The position numbers and the translations under genes are program-made. Positions 38,544 through 49,616 of a stretch of 64,000 nt of DNA are shown here, piece by piece (positions within the stretch are counted from its first letter, which is position 1; the number at the start of each line of letters is the position of its first letter). This DNA is from Coprinellus micaceus (lineage: Eukaryota > Basidiomycota > Agaricomycetes > Agaricales > Psathyrellaceae), in assembly GCA_951394405.1 (NCBI GenBank), contig OX596344.1:2356001-2420000 (forward strand), given 5' to 3'. Under the pieces are notes generated by a model. The model was not told the DNA's origin and did not search any database. It saw only the letters and a list, made by a program, of their open reading frames with translations.

Positions 38544-40146
38544 ATGGAACAGATCCTTGAAAGGACAGACCATCGCGTACGATTGGCTCTGTGGGCAGTT
38601 GTAGTGCTCGGCGGCTGCCAGCTTGTCCGCAAGACCTGTAGGAAGGGGAAGAGTTTGGCTGGGTTATCCGAGGATCCTGAGCCACTTGAACCTGATAATC
38701 GGTCGAGTGGCTCTTTTGGGGTATCACTACACGCATGGAGGTCGCGGGATAATTACGAACATGGGTGCGTTGCCCTCACTGGTCACCGATGACCCTTCGC
38801 TGAACCAACTACGTCAGCAAGAAGCCTACCCCAATACTCCACGCAAGCGACAGCGTTGGCAACGGTGTCACTATCATTACGAAACCGATGCTGTTGGCCA
38901 AGATGGAGGCAGAGTCCGGAACTGTCACCCCGACAATCGCTCGGGAGTCGAGATTACGTTCCCTTACGGGGATCCAGGACGTTGGGCGCTTAACGGAAGT
39001 GATGGAGCAGACTCTTATTCCTCTGATCATCAGAGAACTGTCCCCCAACGGCCTGACGTCCTCCGGGCTAATGACCCACTTCGACCAGCACCTCCGTGCG
39101 TCGCTCCTGGAGAGTTCGGGGGTCGACTCCGCTCGCCTTTCCGAGTTCACGGGTCGCCACTCCTTCCGTGCTGTCGCCGGAGCTCTTTTCGGACCCACAT
39201 TTCCCCTGTCAGCGTTCGAGGACTATGCTCTATTTGTGAAGGATATAGAGCGGGTTGATGGGCCCTTCTCAAGCTGGATCCCATCTACGCGCAGGCTACG
39301 AGCTGGAAGGCAGCGCCTCATGGCAGCATTCACGCGGTATCTGGAGGAGTGGTGGTATGATGATGGCCTCCCCGCTATTCCAGGGGTCAGCCCGCTTGTA
39401 CGGCGCTTACTCCACGGAGCAAAAGACGAGGAGCTCGATCTGGAGGAGGCGTGCGGAGCGCTTTTAGGCTTCTTCTACGATGCGCATTCGAACCTTTGGT
39501 CGACCACTTTTGGGCTCATGTCCCAAATTCTGTCCGATCCATCAACACACCGAAGGATAGTGGAGGACGTCCGAACAGAGTCGACATATTGCTTCTCCCG
39601 CTTTCTCGAGTCCGTTACCCACGAGGGTCTTCGGTGGATACCCGGTCAGCAACCTGAGCGACACCTCAATCAAGATGCCGTATTTAGCGTCGATGGCCTG
39701 CAACATACACTAGAGAATGGCACGAGACTCGTTCTTGACTTGTCGGGCCTCCACTTCGACGCGGACGTGTACTACAATCCCCAACGCTTTGAGGCCTCGA
39801 GGTTCCTCGACGATTCTCTCCCCCTTCCCCGTTCGTTTGGAGAAGGAAAACGGATGGTACGAGGGTTAACTAACTATTCCCGTGATAGAAGACGCTAACC
39901 ATAATACTGTAGTGTAAAGGAGCTTATCTGGCAAAACTGCAGGTCAAATCTCTCCTGTACCACACCTTTCGGATGTGCAACTTCGAGGTCACCCGGTCGT
40001 CGAGCCCAACTCGCGGGCCTTTCACTAGCGGGCAAGGCTCAACCCCCCATTCATCCCCATCATTAATCTCCACTCACTCTCCCATAATTGCCAACTCGGG
40101 GTCGGTGACTGACCTTTCTATCACTGCAAGATTGTCTGGAGTATGA
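38544..40146 (+). CDS. Cytochrome P450 monooxygenase
   Basis: Haem-thiolate monooxygenase, expected on the endoplasmic reticulum; substrate unknown. I infer three exons: 38544-38764, 38818-39856, 39913-40146; 1494 nt, 497 aa, the normal P450 length. The N-terminus has a hydrophobic anchor (LALWAVVVLGG). The K-helix ExxR is in VTHEGLRW, followed by FEASRFL of the PERF region. The haem loop FGEGKRMCKG is complete only after splicing: intron 2 falls exactly between Met420 and the haem-ligand Cys421. The I-helix (GALLGFFYDAHSNLWST) lacks the usual A/G-G-x-D/E-T-T/S, resembling the CYP7/CYP8 type, where unusual chemistry or isomerase activity is known. The N-terminal 70 residues align poorly with what I expect of the fold. 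The C-terminus has an extra Ser/Thr-rich tail. No biosynthetic cluster surrounds it. Confidence 0.86.
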
Positions 40147-41305
40147 GCTACCGATACCCTTGGACAGAGCGAAGACAAGTAAATCGCAGCACTCCCTCAT
40201 TGCATAGCTCCAAGGCGCGTCGTACTTGGGGCCTTGTACAATACTGACATATAATACTTAATTGGCTGTACGCGATCCCGAAGATCTTCTCGAGGTGAGG
40301 TAGGTTATCATGAAGCCCACCATCTTTTTCGCATCAGACTACAGGAGGGCCACTTTCTCGACGGAACGTTCAAGGTGGATACGTCAGTCAGCCTTCCACT
40401 CGCGGCGCTTCAAGATATAGGCCATACGACGCCGGAGGGCGCTTGATTCAGATGGTCCCAACGGCGAAGCACACTGCCTACTACATAGTACGTACCGCGG
40501 TAAGGTTCTTCCAGCGAGGGGGCAGATTGGGCTTCAGCTCCTATAACAATTGACAGACTTGGTAAGATACAAGCAACGATTGGGACACACTTTCAACATG
40601 GGGAGTGTGGGGGAAGAGAGCCATGAATTGTGCATGCGTATTCATTCAGGCGCCCATCGCCCCTCATCTTTTGGACCAGAAACGCAGGGACACTCCGATT
40701 CGCTCTTAGGCCTTATTTGGAAGATTAGAGGCAGGGTGCACCTCATAAAGCAAATGGATGCTACATAATCCTACACGTTGCTGGGGGGTTCGCTTTTGAG
40801 GATGGTGTCACCATGATCACGTCATGGATCATGATGGTCAGTGAGTTGAGACTTCTCACGGACCTGCACTGGACCCACAGTGGACCTACGGGCCACGGCA
40901 GTGCACGCGGAGTTCTTGTGCTCGTAGCTGTCAAGCAACCACCAATTCAAACTGACTGGGAACGCAATGGGTACTATCCCTTGCCCTTGTTCTTCTTCTA
41001 CACATGTCCAGTGCTTGAAGCGCGATGCGGTGGGATGTGTGCGCTACCAACTTGTATGAACTGTCAACTTCCGAAGTAGGGACGTCACCAAGCGGCGGTA
41101 CAGGCAGAATTCACAGCATGCCTGTTGTTCCTATCCGGCCCTCCCTACGTGGCGCACATGGAAAGCCCTCCAGGTACTTAAGAAGATTGGGATACATCCT
41201 CCTTCCTCTCCCACCATTATTCTCACTTTTGCCAGGACGCAAAGCTCGAAATCACCGTTACCTCCTTACCTTCTTAGTACCTCCCCATCCTGAACGCCAG
41301 GCTCT
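40147..41305. other. Intergenic upstream of the nuclease-like gene
   Basis: No gene called. The part from about 40845 to 41080 contains two blocks that recur in inverted orientation upstream of the paralogue at 61.3 kb (listed separately). A near copy of the nonamer (GGGCGCTTG) is at about 40437. Confidence 0.45.
40848..41080 (+). promoter_or_regulatory. Upstream conserved blocks, right-facing cassette
   Basis: Two blocks, one containing CTTCTCACGGACCTGC and TGGACCCACAGTGGACCT (from about 40850) and one containing GCGATGCGGTG and CTGTCAACTTC (41021-41073), match blocks upstream of the paralogue starting at 61312. Distance to the start codon is similar in both. They may be promoter elements, a 5' UTR, or the remains of a duplicated Cys-rich exon. 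Confidence 0.5.
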
Positions 41306-42904
41306 ATGGCAAGAACAACACCACTCAGTCGACCACGCAGTCAAGCCAGTGTTCTGAGAAATCGTGAAGAACCCGAAGACATGGTCAAGGAACCAGAGCC
41401 GCACCAAACTTTCACCACGATCGACACTGTGACTGTGAGGGTCATTACTTGTGGTTTACTCCAACACAAACGTCTAATGGTTGGTCATAACTTCAGCGGG
41501 TACCTCTCAGTGATGTTCGGTGGAGCCATCTCGAGCCCTTCCACCTCAGAGAACACACCCTTGGGCGCATTACTGAGGCCGCAATCGACGGGATGACGAC
41601 GAACATCCTGAAGCGGATCAAACGTGATGGAGACCCGAAAGCGAAAACCATTTTTGAAGAGGACGGGGTTTTGAATCTCTTTAATCGAATTGAGGTCGAA
41701 AGGCTGTGGAAAACGAGGTCCACATCCTTGAACGTTCGCGGCCAGCTGGAGCATCTACAAACCGAAGTTTGCAGAAAGGTGTGTAGCTCGGATTTGATTA
41801 CACAAATCTCCCAATGAGAAATGACGTTCTCCCTACACGAAGTCGGAAGACTGGGCAAGGCAGATCATCAACGTCCTCCTCCGCACTGCAAAAGCGGAAT
41901 TCGGTTCCCGCATTCTCTGCCACCCAGAGATGTCTCTGGCGACGGAAGGCTCATCCTCGAAGGAGTCAGATGCCGTTGATGAGCTCGGGAAGTGGCAAGA
42001 ATGGAATTGCCCTGAAGAGGGATATACGAGGGAGGTCCTCTCTAATCCTGGGACAATAACGAAAGGAAAGAAGGTGCTTGAGCTAACAGGCTCCGTGGAC
42101 TTTATGCTCTTGAATATCCCGGGTGACATGCCTTACCGACGCTATTGTGAGTATATAGTGTCTTTTCAAACGAGCTCGCTGACACAATGGTCAGACGAAG
42201 GGCTGAACAAGGGCTTCACCCTGGATCGAGCCGTCGCCATTCTGGGCCTCTCGCAAAGCGACTCAAAGGCCCCTCACACGATACTCTTGCCTATCGAGGC
42301 TAAGCGGATGGACGAGGGTGAGGACATCCAAAAGAACCTCCCGCAGGTCCTGGCCCAGACACTTCTCAGGCAAGTTCCTAAATCACTTTACAACGGAAGA
42401 AAATAAGCCTTACAACACTCCAGCATGCGCAAAGCAGGGTAAGATCCTCCGGTACCTTTCTGAATATATCATCGTGCCCGTCTGACGCCCGTTCCTTGAA
42501 GGCGCCGGAGAATGGGTTGGGTTCTGAGCAACGGGGATGTGTGGCTTTTTGGCGTCTGCTCCACGAGCGAAAAGGGTTGGGAGTACGCCTACTTCCGTAC
42601 AGGCCGAATGATGGGCGAAACCCGATCCAGGCGACCGTCGAAGGAGGAGCTCGACGAAACCATGACCCAAGCGAGGCTGATCATGCAGATTTTATTGGTG
42701 TGGGTGAGTGGCCCCTTTTGGTGTGAAACACGCCGGGGAACTGACTCCGTCCGACACAATTGATAGTCACACACCAAAGCCTCACTCCTATGGGACACGA
42801 TTCTTTGGGTGCTCGAGGTGAGGCAGAAACACCACCAGGAGCTGAGGAAGCCCTCCAAGAAGGTGGGATCAAAGCCCGCCAAGAAACCTCGCTCTTCTCC
42901 GTGA
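41306..42904 (+). CDS. PD-(D/E)XK nuclease-like protein, copy 1
   Basis: I infer seven exons: 41306-41434, 41497-41778, 41843-42146, 42195-42369, 42424-42438 (15 nt), 42502-42703, 42767-42904; 1245 nt, 414 aa. The intron after exon 4 starts GC (CAG|GCAAGT); the paralogue at 59.7 kb has GT at the same site, which confirms it. Seen: TGSVDFM (D223) and, some 50 residues on, LLPIEAKR (E273, K275), then QVLAQ. A conserved Asp followed by hydrophobic-E-A-K and a Gln is the signature of the PD-(D/E)XK restriction-endonuclease-like fold. Next comes RRMGWVLSNGDVWLFGV and a helical, basic C-terminus (KPSKKVGSKPAKKPR). Similar nuclease-like domains occur in many expanded, unnamed Agaricomycete families. 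Nuclease activity is inference. It is followed on the same strand by the acidic F-box gene. Confidence 0.75.
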
Positions 42905-43474
42905 AACCGGAGGCCTGGGCCGAGTTGTATCGATCCTTATTGAACGTCCCACCAGCTTATCTCTTCGGACAAACATTTACGTACTGGATTCAATGTGCAT
43001 ATTGTATGGATTACACCTCGAACCAATATTGGACTGGCCTGAGCCATTTGTACTCCAACGCTTTACTAGTTCATGCTAAACATCAGAGGAGCCTCTGAAA
43101 GTCATCAATCACAATGAGAAAATGGACTCATGGCTTCGCCGTGGAGGTTATTTTACGCATCACAGTCGAGTCTGTCGGCCTTGGTTGCACTGGGGACTGG
43201 AGTACGCAGAGAGCGAATTGGTTTATCCTTGTGTGGCCCTGTGGGGCCACCGGTACTGCTCACGTGGGACATTGATTGCTTGTTGAACTTCAATCAATTC
43301 AGTTGGATGACCCAGCTAACCTCTTTCCTTGGTTCAATCACGTTCACTCTGCTCAGGACCTCCTTCTTTTGGGCCCTTTCTCCTAAATCTGAAACGGCGA
43401 ACGCGTGCAGGGGGTCAGCGAACATATCTACTTCCAGAACTTATTCTGACCTCCTGGCTTAGAAGATCAACGAC
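42905..43474. other. Spacer inside the right-facing cassette
   Basis: About 570 bp between nuclease-like copy 1 and the F-box gene on the same strand. No open frame is supported; it should hold one 3' UTR and one promoter. Confidence 0.45.
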
Positions 43475-45960
43475 ATGACCTCCACACACTCTCGTCCGGC
43501 CACCCTCCTCTCCTTACCTGGCGAAGTTCTGACGAGCGTTGCAATGGAGCTATCCTTGCCTGACATTCTTCGGACTCGCATGGTAGGTGCGAACCCCACC
43601 CCCACTGGGGAAAGTTGCTTATCTGAAGCTCAGGTGTGCCGTACTTTCCATCGAGCATGTGGAACTCTCCAAGTTTGGCGACAAGTTTTCCTGAAGTCAC
43701 TGGGCGTGTCGATCCCGAAGCCATTCTATCTGCCAAAGCCACTCGAGAAATGCTCTGCCCACGATCTAGAATGGGCGCTTCGCAGATGGGAGGGGCCATG
43801 GCTCCCAGCCGTTCCAGTCCACGCAATTCGGCGGGATGTTTTGGCTGAAGCATTGAACGGGCATCGCTATGCAGCCCATCGACTGCGGCTGGCCCCTGGT
43901 GGCAGATGGGCTCTCATGTGCTCCCATGATGGCTCAGTCTGGTATTTCGACTTGTCAGACGATTGGAGCTCAAACTCGCATCTGGAACCACGCCTGCTGG
44001 TCGCAGGGGTGCCCCCACCTGCGAGCACCTCGAAGTGGGGTGCCACATATGTGGAACTCGCAATCGATTGGGCGTCGGAGGAAGCCCTGGGGCCATCTCT
44101 TGAGACCCACTTTCTGACTCAATTCAATCTTGCGATCTTGTTTTGTGACGCGAGTAAGGAGGATCTCGCCACAAGAGAGCCCATTCGTGTCAACATCTGG
44201 CGGGTTGAAGTGCAAAATGGATCTCGCGGTCCAGAGCTGCGCTTGGGAGAACGGCTGTCGTCCTTCGCAGAGTCCCCGAGCTTTGGCTTCGAGAGCGCTT
44301 GTCTATACGGCACAACACTAGCCTACTCTATTCATCGCTGTGCAATTTTCATCGTAAATTGGGAAAAAGCGAACGGGAGAACCCAAGACGAACCCCTCTC
44401 GCGTCGGTGCATTCCTAACGACTCGGAGTCCATCGATGTGCGTTCATCATCTTTCGTATGGATTGGCAACTTACCGTCTGTTATCAGTCGATATACCTCT
44501 TACCCGGCAACCGCATCCTCGTCAACTACGGCGAAACCGAATTCCGTCTCCACAACTGGGAAACCGATTATCCTCTCTCTAAAATCCTGCTGTCGGAAGG
44601 CATGATGCGTGACCAAGAGGGCGGTGAACCCATCTGGCAGACCACCATACAGGACCTGGTCAGCTGCGTCGTTGAGCAACCGCTCATAGTTGGCGGCGCT
44701 ATTCGCATGGTGCTACCTTCGTACAATACGATTCACGGCTTGACCATCCAGCTCGACGATTCTACTCCCGGCGGGGTTCAACTAGCCGTTCTTGCCAAGC
44801 CCCCTGGCCCTTTCGATCAGTTCACAAGCTACACGCAAGGTTTCCAGCTCCATCGAGCCGTCGGAGTCCGAGGAGGACAACATAAGAAGATGTACTTTGC
44901 TCGATATCCGTGGACGGGAGAACACGCGAGTTCCCCACCTGAATTCCTCAGTATCGACAATCCCCTCACCGACCAAGGGGCAAGTTGCCCGGGCGTCATG
45001 CTGTTCGACCAATTTTCAAATCGTATTGTTGCTACAAATTTTGATGTGACACAGTTCTTCACGATTTTCGCTTCCAGTTTTATATCTGGGTCGGCTGCAG
45101 GAGACAGAGAAACGGATGGATGGGAGGACCCAGTTCAAGGCTGGTTTATCAAAGACTCGACCTCGTCGGACGAGGACTCGGCGGGTGAGAGCGGGGATGA
45201 CGGCGGGTCGACGGATGGAAGCTCGGACGACCCGACGGGATTATTCAGACGGGCAGGGAGGAGAAGGAGGGCCAGAGATGAGGTTCGCCACACCTCGAGA
45301 GGAGATGGGTCAGGCCTTGAGTCGGGAGACGAAAGTACGGACGAGAGAGACGCAGGTGTAGGTTCGCATGGTGAGTCAGCTGGAGAACCTCTGGGGAAGT
45401 TAGAGGAGCGAGAATCCGATAACAGCTCGGGAGAGGAGCAATCGGACTACGAGGCATCTGGAAGAGACGTTGGACCTGAACAGGGAGGACACCCACAAGA
45501 CGAGTCGGAAAGTGGAACAGGACAAGGAAATGTCCCAGGTCGGGACCCAAGCCATGCATCGGAGGAGCATTCAGGCGATGAAAGAAGTTGGGGGGTTTCC
45601 GCGTTTCGTGGTGAGGGTTTAGAACAAGCATTTGAACGACGAGGTCATGACGCTGAGACTGGAGAACGAGATCCTGGTCAAGAGGAGGGGTGTGCAAAGG
45701 ATGGAGCTAGCGAGAGCGGTGCTGAGGTCGGAGGTGCTGCTTTAGTTGACAACTTGGAAGGAAGTGGTTCCGGCGGCAATGTGGAGCCAGCAAAAGAAGA
45801 TCCAAGGGAGGACGGGGCGGAGAAGGTGGCTGGGGGGAAAGACAGGACTGAGGAACGCGTTGTTAGCACCCACGGGGAAGTTGAAGCTGCGGACCCGAAG
45901 GGGGTGGCGGAAAGGGGCACGCTTGACTCCAAGAGGTCCGGCGACCGTAGTCCTCCATAG
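43475..45960 (+). CDS. F-box protein with acidic tail, copy 1
   Basis: F-box proteins link substrates to SCF ubiquitin ligases through Skp1. I infer three exons: 43475-43582, 43634-44437, 44488-45960; 2385 nt, 794 aa. The N-terminus is an F-box (LLSLPGEVLTSVAMELSLPD, about 12-31, running on to VCRTFHRACGTLQVWR). A beta-rich middle follows, with propeller-like stretches such as PGGRWALMCSHDGSVWYFDL and, later, LLPGNRILVNYGE and MLFDQFSNRIVAT. From about residue 545 on, the tail is almost wholly Asp, Glu, Ser and Gly. Copy 3 shares the intron positions and the whole order of motifs. The acidic tail differs in detail from copy to copy. The substrate of the proposed ligase is unknown. The gene is intact. 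Confidence 0.82.
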
Positions 45961-46299
45961 GATGGATGGGGAAGGACGAGCTCGCCTTGTATACTCAGTG
46001 AAGGGCGGCCTCAACGAGACACCTCCTTTTATGGATGTCCAAGAGTACAGCTCTAGCGTGCTCATGAACGATGGCAAGCGACTAATTCTGGAGTGAGGTT
46101 CACATCAAGTGTCACTTCCGAGTCAATTAACCAGGCACCGACGGAGGATGGCTTGGACAACCATCTGTGGGCCTCGCCACTTGATGGCGAGAGGGTAGAA
46201 GGTGTTGTTAAAATTGAGTCATAGTACAGATATTCGCATATTAAAAAAGAAAGGGGAGTTTCCCAAATCCCGACATGCCGTTGGATATGTGTCAACCGT
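45961..46299. other. Convergent 3' flanks
   Basis: About 340 bp between the stop codons of the F-box gene and the DUF1996 gene. It includes a purine/AT-rich stretch at about 46240-46255 that could serve polyadenylation on either strand. No gene. Confidence 0.5.
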
Positions 46300-48329
46300 T
46301 TAGACGCATTGCGAATACCTAGAGTTTGGTTAGGACGATGTTCGATTGGTCTCACTTTGGCACATACCAATCGTTGAGCTTCTGGCAGGTCGATCCAGCG
46401 ACGCAGGCAGTAGACCCAGTGTACTGTAAGAAACCCGTCAGATTCGTCAACTGGCACTAGCCACAATCTAACTGAGTACTTACACCAACACCGCCGCACT
46501 GCCCGTACTTGGGAACCTGTCCAGCGGCAGGAGCAGACGGGGTGGGGTTAACGATAGTGGTGACGGTCGTCGTTGGGGCGCTCGGAGTCGGCGCACTGGT
46601 GGCAGGGCCACTCGGGGCCGGGTTGTTGGGGTAGAGGGTGGGCGTGACGTTGGGGTTGGAGCCAGGCGCCGTCAGTGTGACGGGGATCGAGTCGCAGCGG
46701 GGCGCGAGCTGGTTGTTGTTAGCGCAGACCTCCCAGGGAGGTGTGGCGATAGGGACGGCGGCGGTCTGAACGGGGGCGTTGGCGAGGGTGCTGGGGGCGT
46801 TGCAAGCGTTGATCATCGTGGCTGAAGCAGGGCCGTTTTGGATGGGGTTGCAGCCAGGGAGACGTTCGAGGTCTATAAACGAGCACAAGCTTCTTGAGAA
46901 TGGGTTTCGACGAAAAGGCAGAGGAGAGGGACGCACAGGAAGCCTCGACGAGCTCGGGGACCCTGGACCTTTGCCTGCACTTGTTCATGGCGTCCATGCC
47001 CTGAACGGTGAGGGTCTTGCAGTCAGTGGGGATTCCGTTACCGTTAGTGCAGGTGTCCATGGCCCTCTGGAGAGAGTCGCCCTCCCATCCGAAGAGGTAG
47101 TCAGCGTGCTGTCCGTACCCCGTACTATACGAAAAAAATCTGAATAAACGGGCTGCTTTCACAGAACGAATTCACTCACGGGTCGCCCATGCTGAAGACG
47201 AAGGGCTGGCCGGTTGAAGGCCAGAGGGACTTGTCGTTGAACGAACGGGTATCCCAGACGATTTCAATGAACAGAAGGGGGAGACGAGTGGGGTGGCTAG
47301 CTGGGCATGAGGTACCGAAGAACCCGCCATTGGGGTACGCAACGTGGGCAGAATGGTCCGCACTGTCGTAGTTCTTCCCATCCCAGCATCTACCAAGGGA
47401 CCAAGTTGTAAGCCACGAATGCTTTCAGACTGCGTTCAGCGTAATGAAATTGGGAACGCACGCAGGGAAGTAGATGTTCGAACGAATGCCTCCTGTGCAG
47501 GTTCCGGAAGGGAAGCCGAACGTATCAGGGCTGTCTCCAGGGGTGCTCGAACCAAGGTTGTCACCCTGGAAGCACCTGAAGGTGACGGCCTTCATCAAGG
47601 GGTCGTTGCTCGGGATTCCCGCAGAGCTTCGGCGCATGGGGTTTCCAACAATCATTCGGAAGCCCTTAATTCACGAAAGACCAGATCACCCATCTTAGCA
47701 TGATGGAGGCAGTATTGAATAATTGGAGGGCAGACGTACCTTGCCGAAAGCGACGGTCTTCTGGTTGTTGGGAGGCTGGAAGTAGTAGATGGTCATACCA
47801 CCGTCCTGGAGACCTGGCCCAGTGTTATGATTGGCCATCTGAGGCACCTACGAACAAGTGGGTTGGGTCAGGGTGGGTAGACGAGCAAGGTGAGGAAATG
47901 ATCTTACTCGAATGTAACTTCCATTGGGGTGCTTGAAGTACATAACGGCGGTCCAGTAGTTAGACTTATCCTCTACAAAGCGGCAGGTCGTGCAGGACGC
48001 CAGCTTGGGGATATCAAGAGCGGGGTCCATGGACATATTGAAGGCGTTCTATCGGAGAGAAAGCACACCGCAGGTTCGTCATCTGAGGAGTATCTCTCGA
48101 GGGAAAATTAGTACGTACGCCACCAACGACTTGATGCAAATGCGGAGCGACGATGCCAGGGGTGACTAGCCTATGAAGCCCGAGAGTTCAGCAAGCGAGA
48201 GGTCTGGAAACTCGGAGTGACTTACGGATCCATGCGCTCCGTAACGAGCTGTGAGCATGGGAAACGCAAGATCGCGTGCGCCTGAGGCGCAACGAGCGCA
48301 AGGGTTGCGAGAGCCTTCCACCAAGTCAT
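46300..48329 (-). CDS. Secreted DUF1996 protein with C-terminal CBM1 (cellulose-binding)
   Basis: I infer ten exons: 48329-48226, 48170-48119, 48048-47908, 47847-47740, 47664-47462, 47389-47180, 47124-46937, 46872-46484, 46423-46368, 46318-46300; 1470 nt, 489 aa. A signal peptide (MTWWKALATLALVAPQAHA) is followed by a DUF1996 domain (about 20-330) with its usual features: PGIVAPHLHQVVGGNAF, SNYWTAVMYFKHPNGSY, CWDGKNYDSADHSAHVAYP and YGQHADYLFGWEG. A Pro/Thr/Ser linker (about 390-455) leads to a fungal type 1 carbohydrate-binding module, from YGQCGGVG through CQKLNDWYSQCV at the extreme C-terminus. The CBM1 is seen only after splicing: the last two introns interrupt it and the last exon is 19 nt. 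The protein is expected outside the cell on plant cell wall; DUF1996 catalytic activity is not established. The nearby TATA box suits an inducible secreted protein. Confidence 0.93.
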
Positions 48330-48386
48330 GACGACGGGCCTTGAGGTTCACGGGAAGGAAGGGGTTCTTCGCAGGGTGCCTCCTCG

Positions 48387-48394
48387 TTTATATA
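48387..48394 (-). promoter_or_regulatory. TATA box of the DUF1996-CBM1 gene
   Basis: TATATAAA on the minus strand, about 58 bp upstream of the ATG at 48329. Its spacing fits transcription starting some 30 bp before the start codon. Confidence 0.6.
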
Positions 48395-49354
48395 CTTCGA
48401 CACAAATCAATAAAGAATTCAACAAAGGCAAAGGGCCATGCGCTCGGCCATCCAGGGGGGAGCATGAGCTCACAGGTACTACAATCTCGGATATCGAGAA
48501 CCACGCAGCCTGTAGGGTAATACGAATGTTGCGCTCCCATTGGACGCGAAGGGTTATGGAAGCGAGGGTGACCTAATCTTGGATAGACTTGAAATAGAGG
48601 TGACATAGAATTAGAAGGTGCGAGTGTCGGATGAGTGTCTGAAAAGGTAATCATGGTGGGACTTTAGGCGACAAAGACCCGCGAAGGAGAGTCAATAGCG
48701 CGACGGGACCAGCGAAGCGTCGAGGAAGTATTCTTTAGGCGGAAGAAGATCCGAGACTTAGTCGCCTCCAACCAAAGTAGTACAGTAGTGGGGCTTTCGT
48801 AACCTCTCCTCGGTCGCGTGCTTTAACCCTGAGGGAGAAACGGATGCTACTTGAGAAACGGTCAACCTTTCGGGGACCTATTTGGGAGAGGAATCGGGCA
48901 CCCACAAGACAACAAAGAGAGGGAAATGCTTGTATGATATCAGAGAAACCTACACACGCACACTTCGTTGAGCTATCTATAATGCAGAAGTTCCTCGTGG
49001 ATCGATTTTCTTCAGCAACCTTGCCAAAGTATTGTGAAACCCTTTGCAAGGGTCCTGCCAGGAGATCAAGACGAGACCAATCCATTGACAGATTTGTCTA
49101 CACCAGCGTCCTGGTGAAAGCCGTGTTAAATTGTTGTTCTTGAAGACCAGACCCACGAAGCAAGTTTCTCAGCCCATTGGTCACGGAGAGAAGGCTTTGT
49201 CGAGAGTCGGTGGTAGCCATGGTGGAACGAAAGAGGTAGACTGGTGACCAGCGGAGAATGAGGATGAAGGTGGAGGATCCTCCTTTGCTCATGGAGCGAC
49301 GTAACCGGTCTACGAAAGAGGCTCGTGCGATCATATGATCATGTTTTGAAGTGT

Positions 49355-49366
49355 AACCCTAACCCC
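49355..49366 (+). promoter_or_regulatory. Telobox-like element AACCCTAACCCC
   Basis: Reads AACCCTAACCCC about 250 bp upstream of the ATG at 49617, in the direction of that gene. Similar elements lie upstream of the genes at 30829 (CCCTAACCC, 30246-30254) and 59267 (TTAGGGTTAGGG on plus, 59499-59510). In yeast such sequences bind Tbf1 or Rap1; the role here is inference. Confidence 0.35.
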
Positions 49367-49616
49367 AGCAGTCCGAGGATGGTTGAACACTCGTGGGGTT
49401 GGTCTGGCTTGGACCTCATCCTCTACCTCGACTACCACCACAGGACCATCGCGAATAAGACACGACCACGAAGGGGAGATAAATTTGGTGTCTACCCTGG
49501 GTATACATAATCGACTTCACAAGTCTCGATTCAGGTCGGCTTTACGGTACGTTTGGTTACATCTAATGCGCGAAATGACTACCAGACAGTACGCTGTAAC
49601 TCATACTCTTCAAGCC

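Larger units (their letters stand above)
48330..49616. other. Divergent intergenic region
   Basis: Promoters of the DUF1996-CBM1 gene (minus) and of the large F-box gene (plus). Besides the TATA box and the telobox-like element listed separately, I see nothing. The minus-strand frame 49085-48735 (116 codons) is not supported. Confidence 0.45.

Noticed and set aside
49355..49366. Possible chromosome end or telomere remnant
   Set aside because: Only about two repeat units, with ordinary genes on both sides; better read as a telobox-like promoter element.
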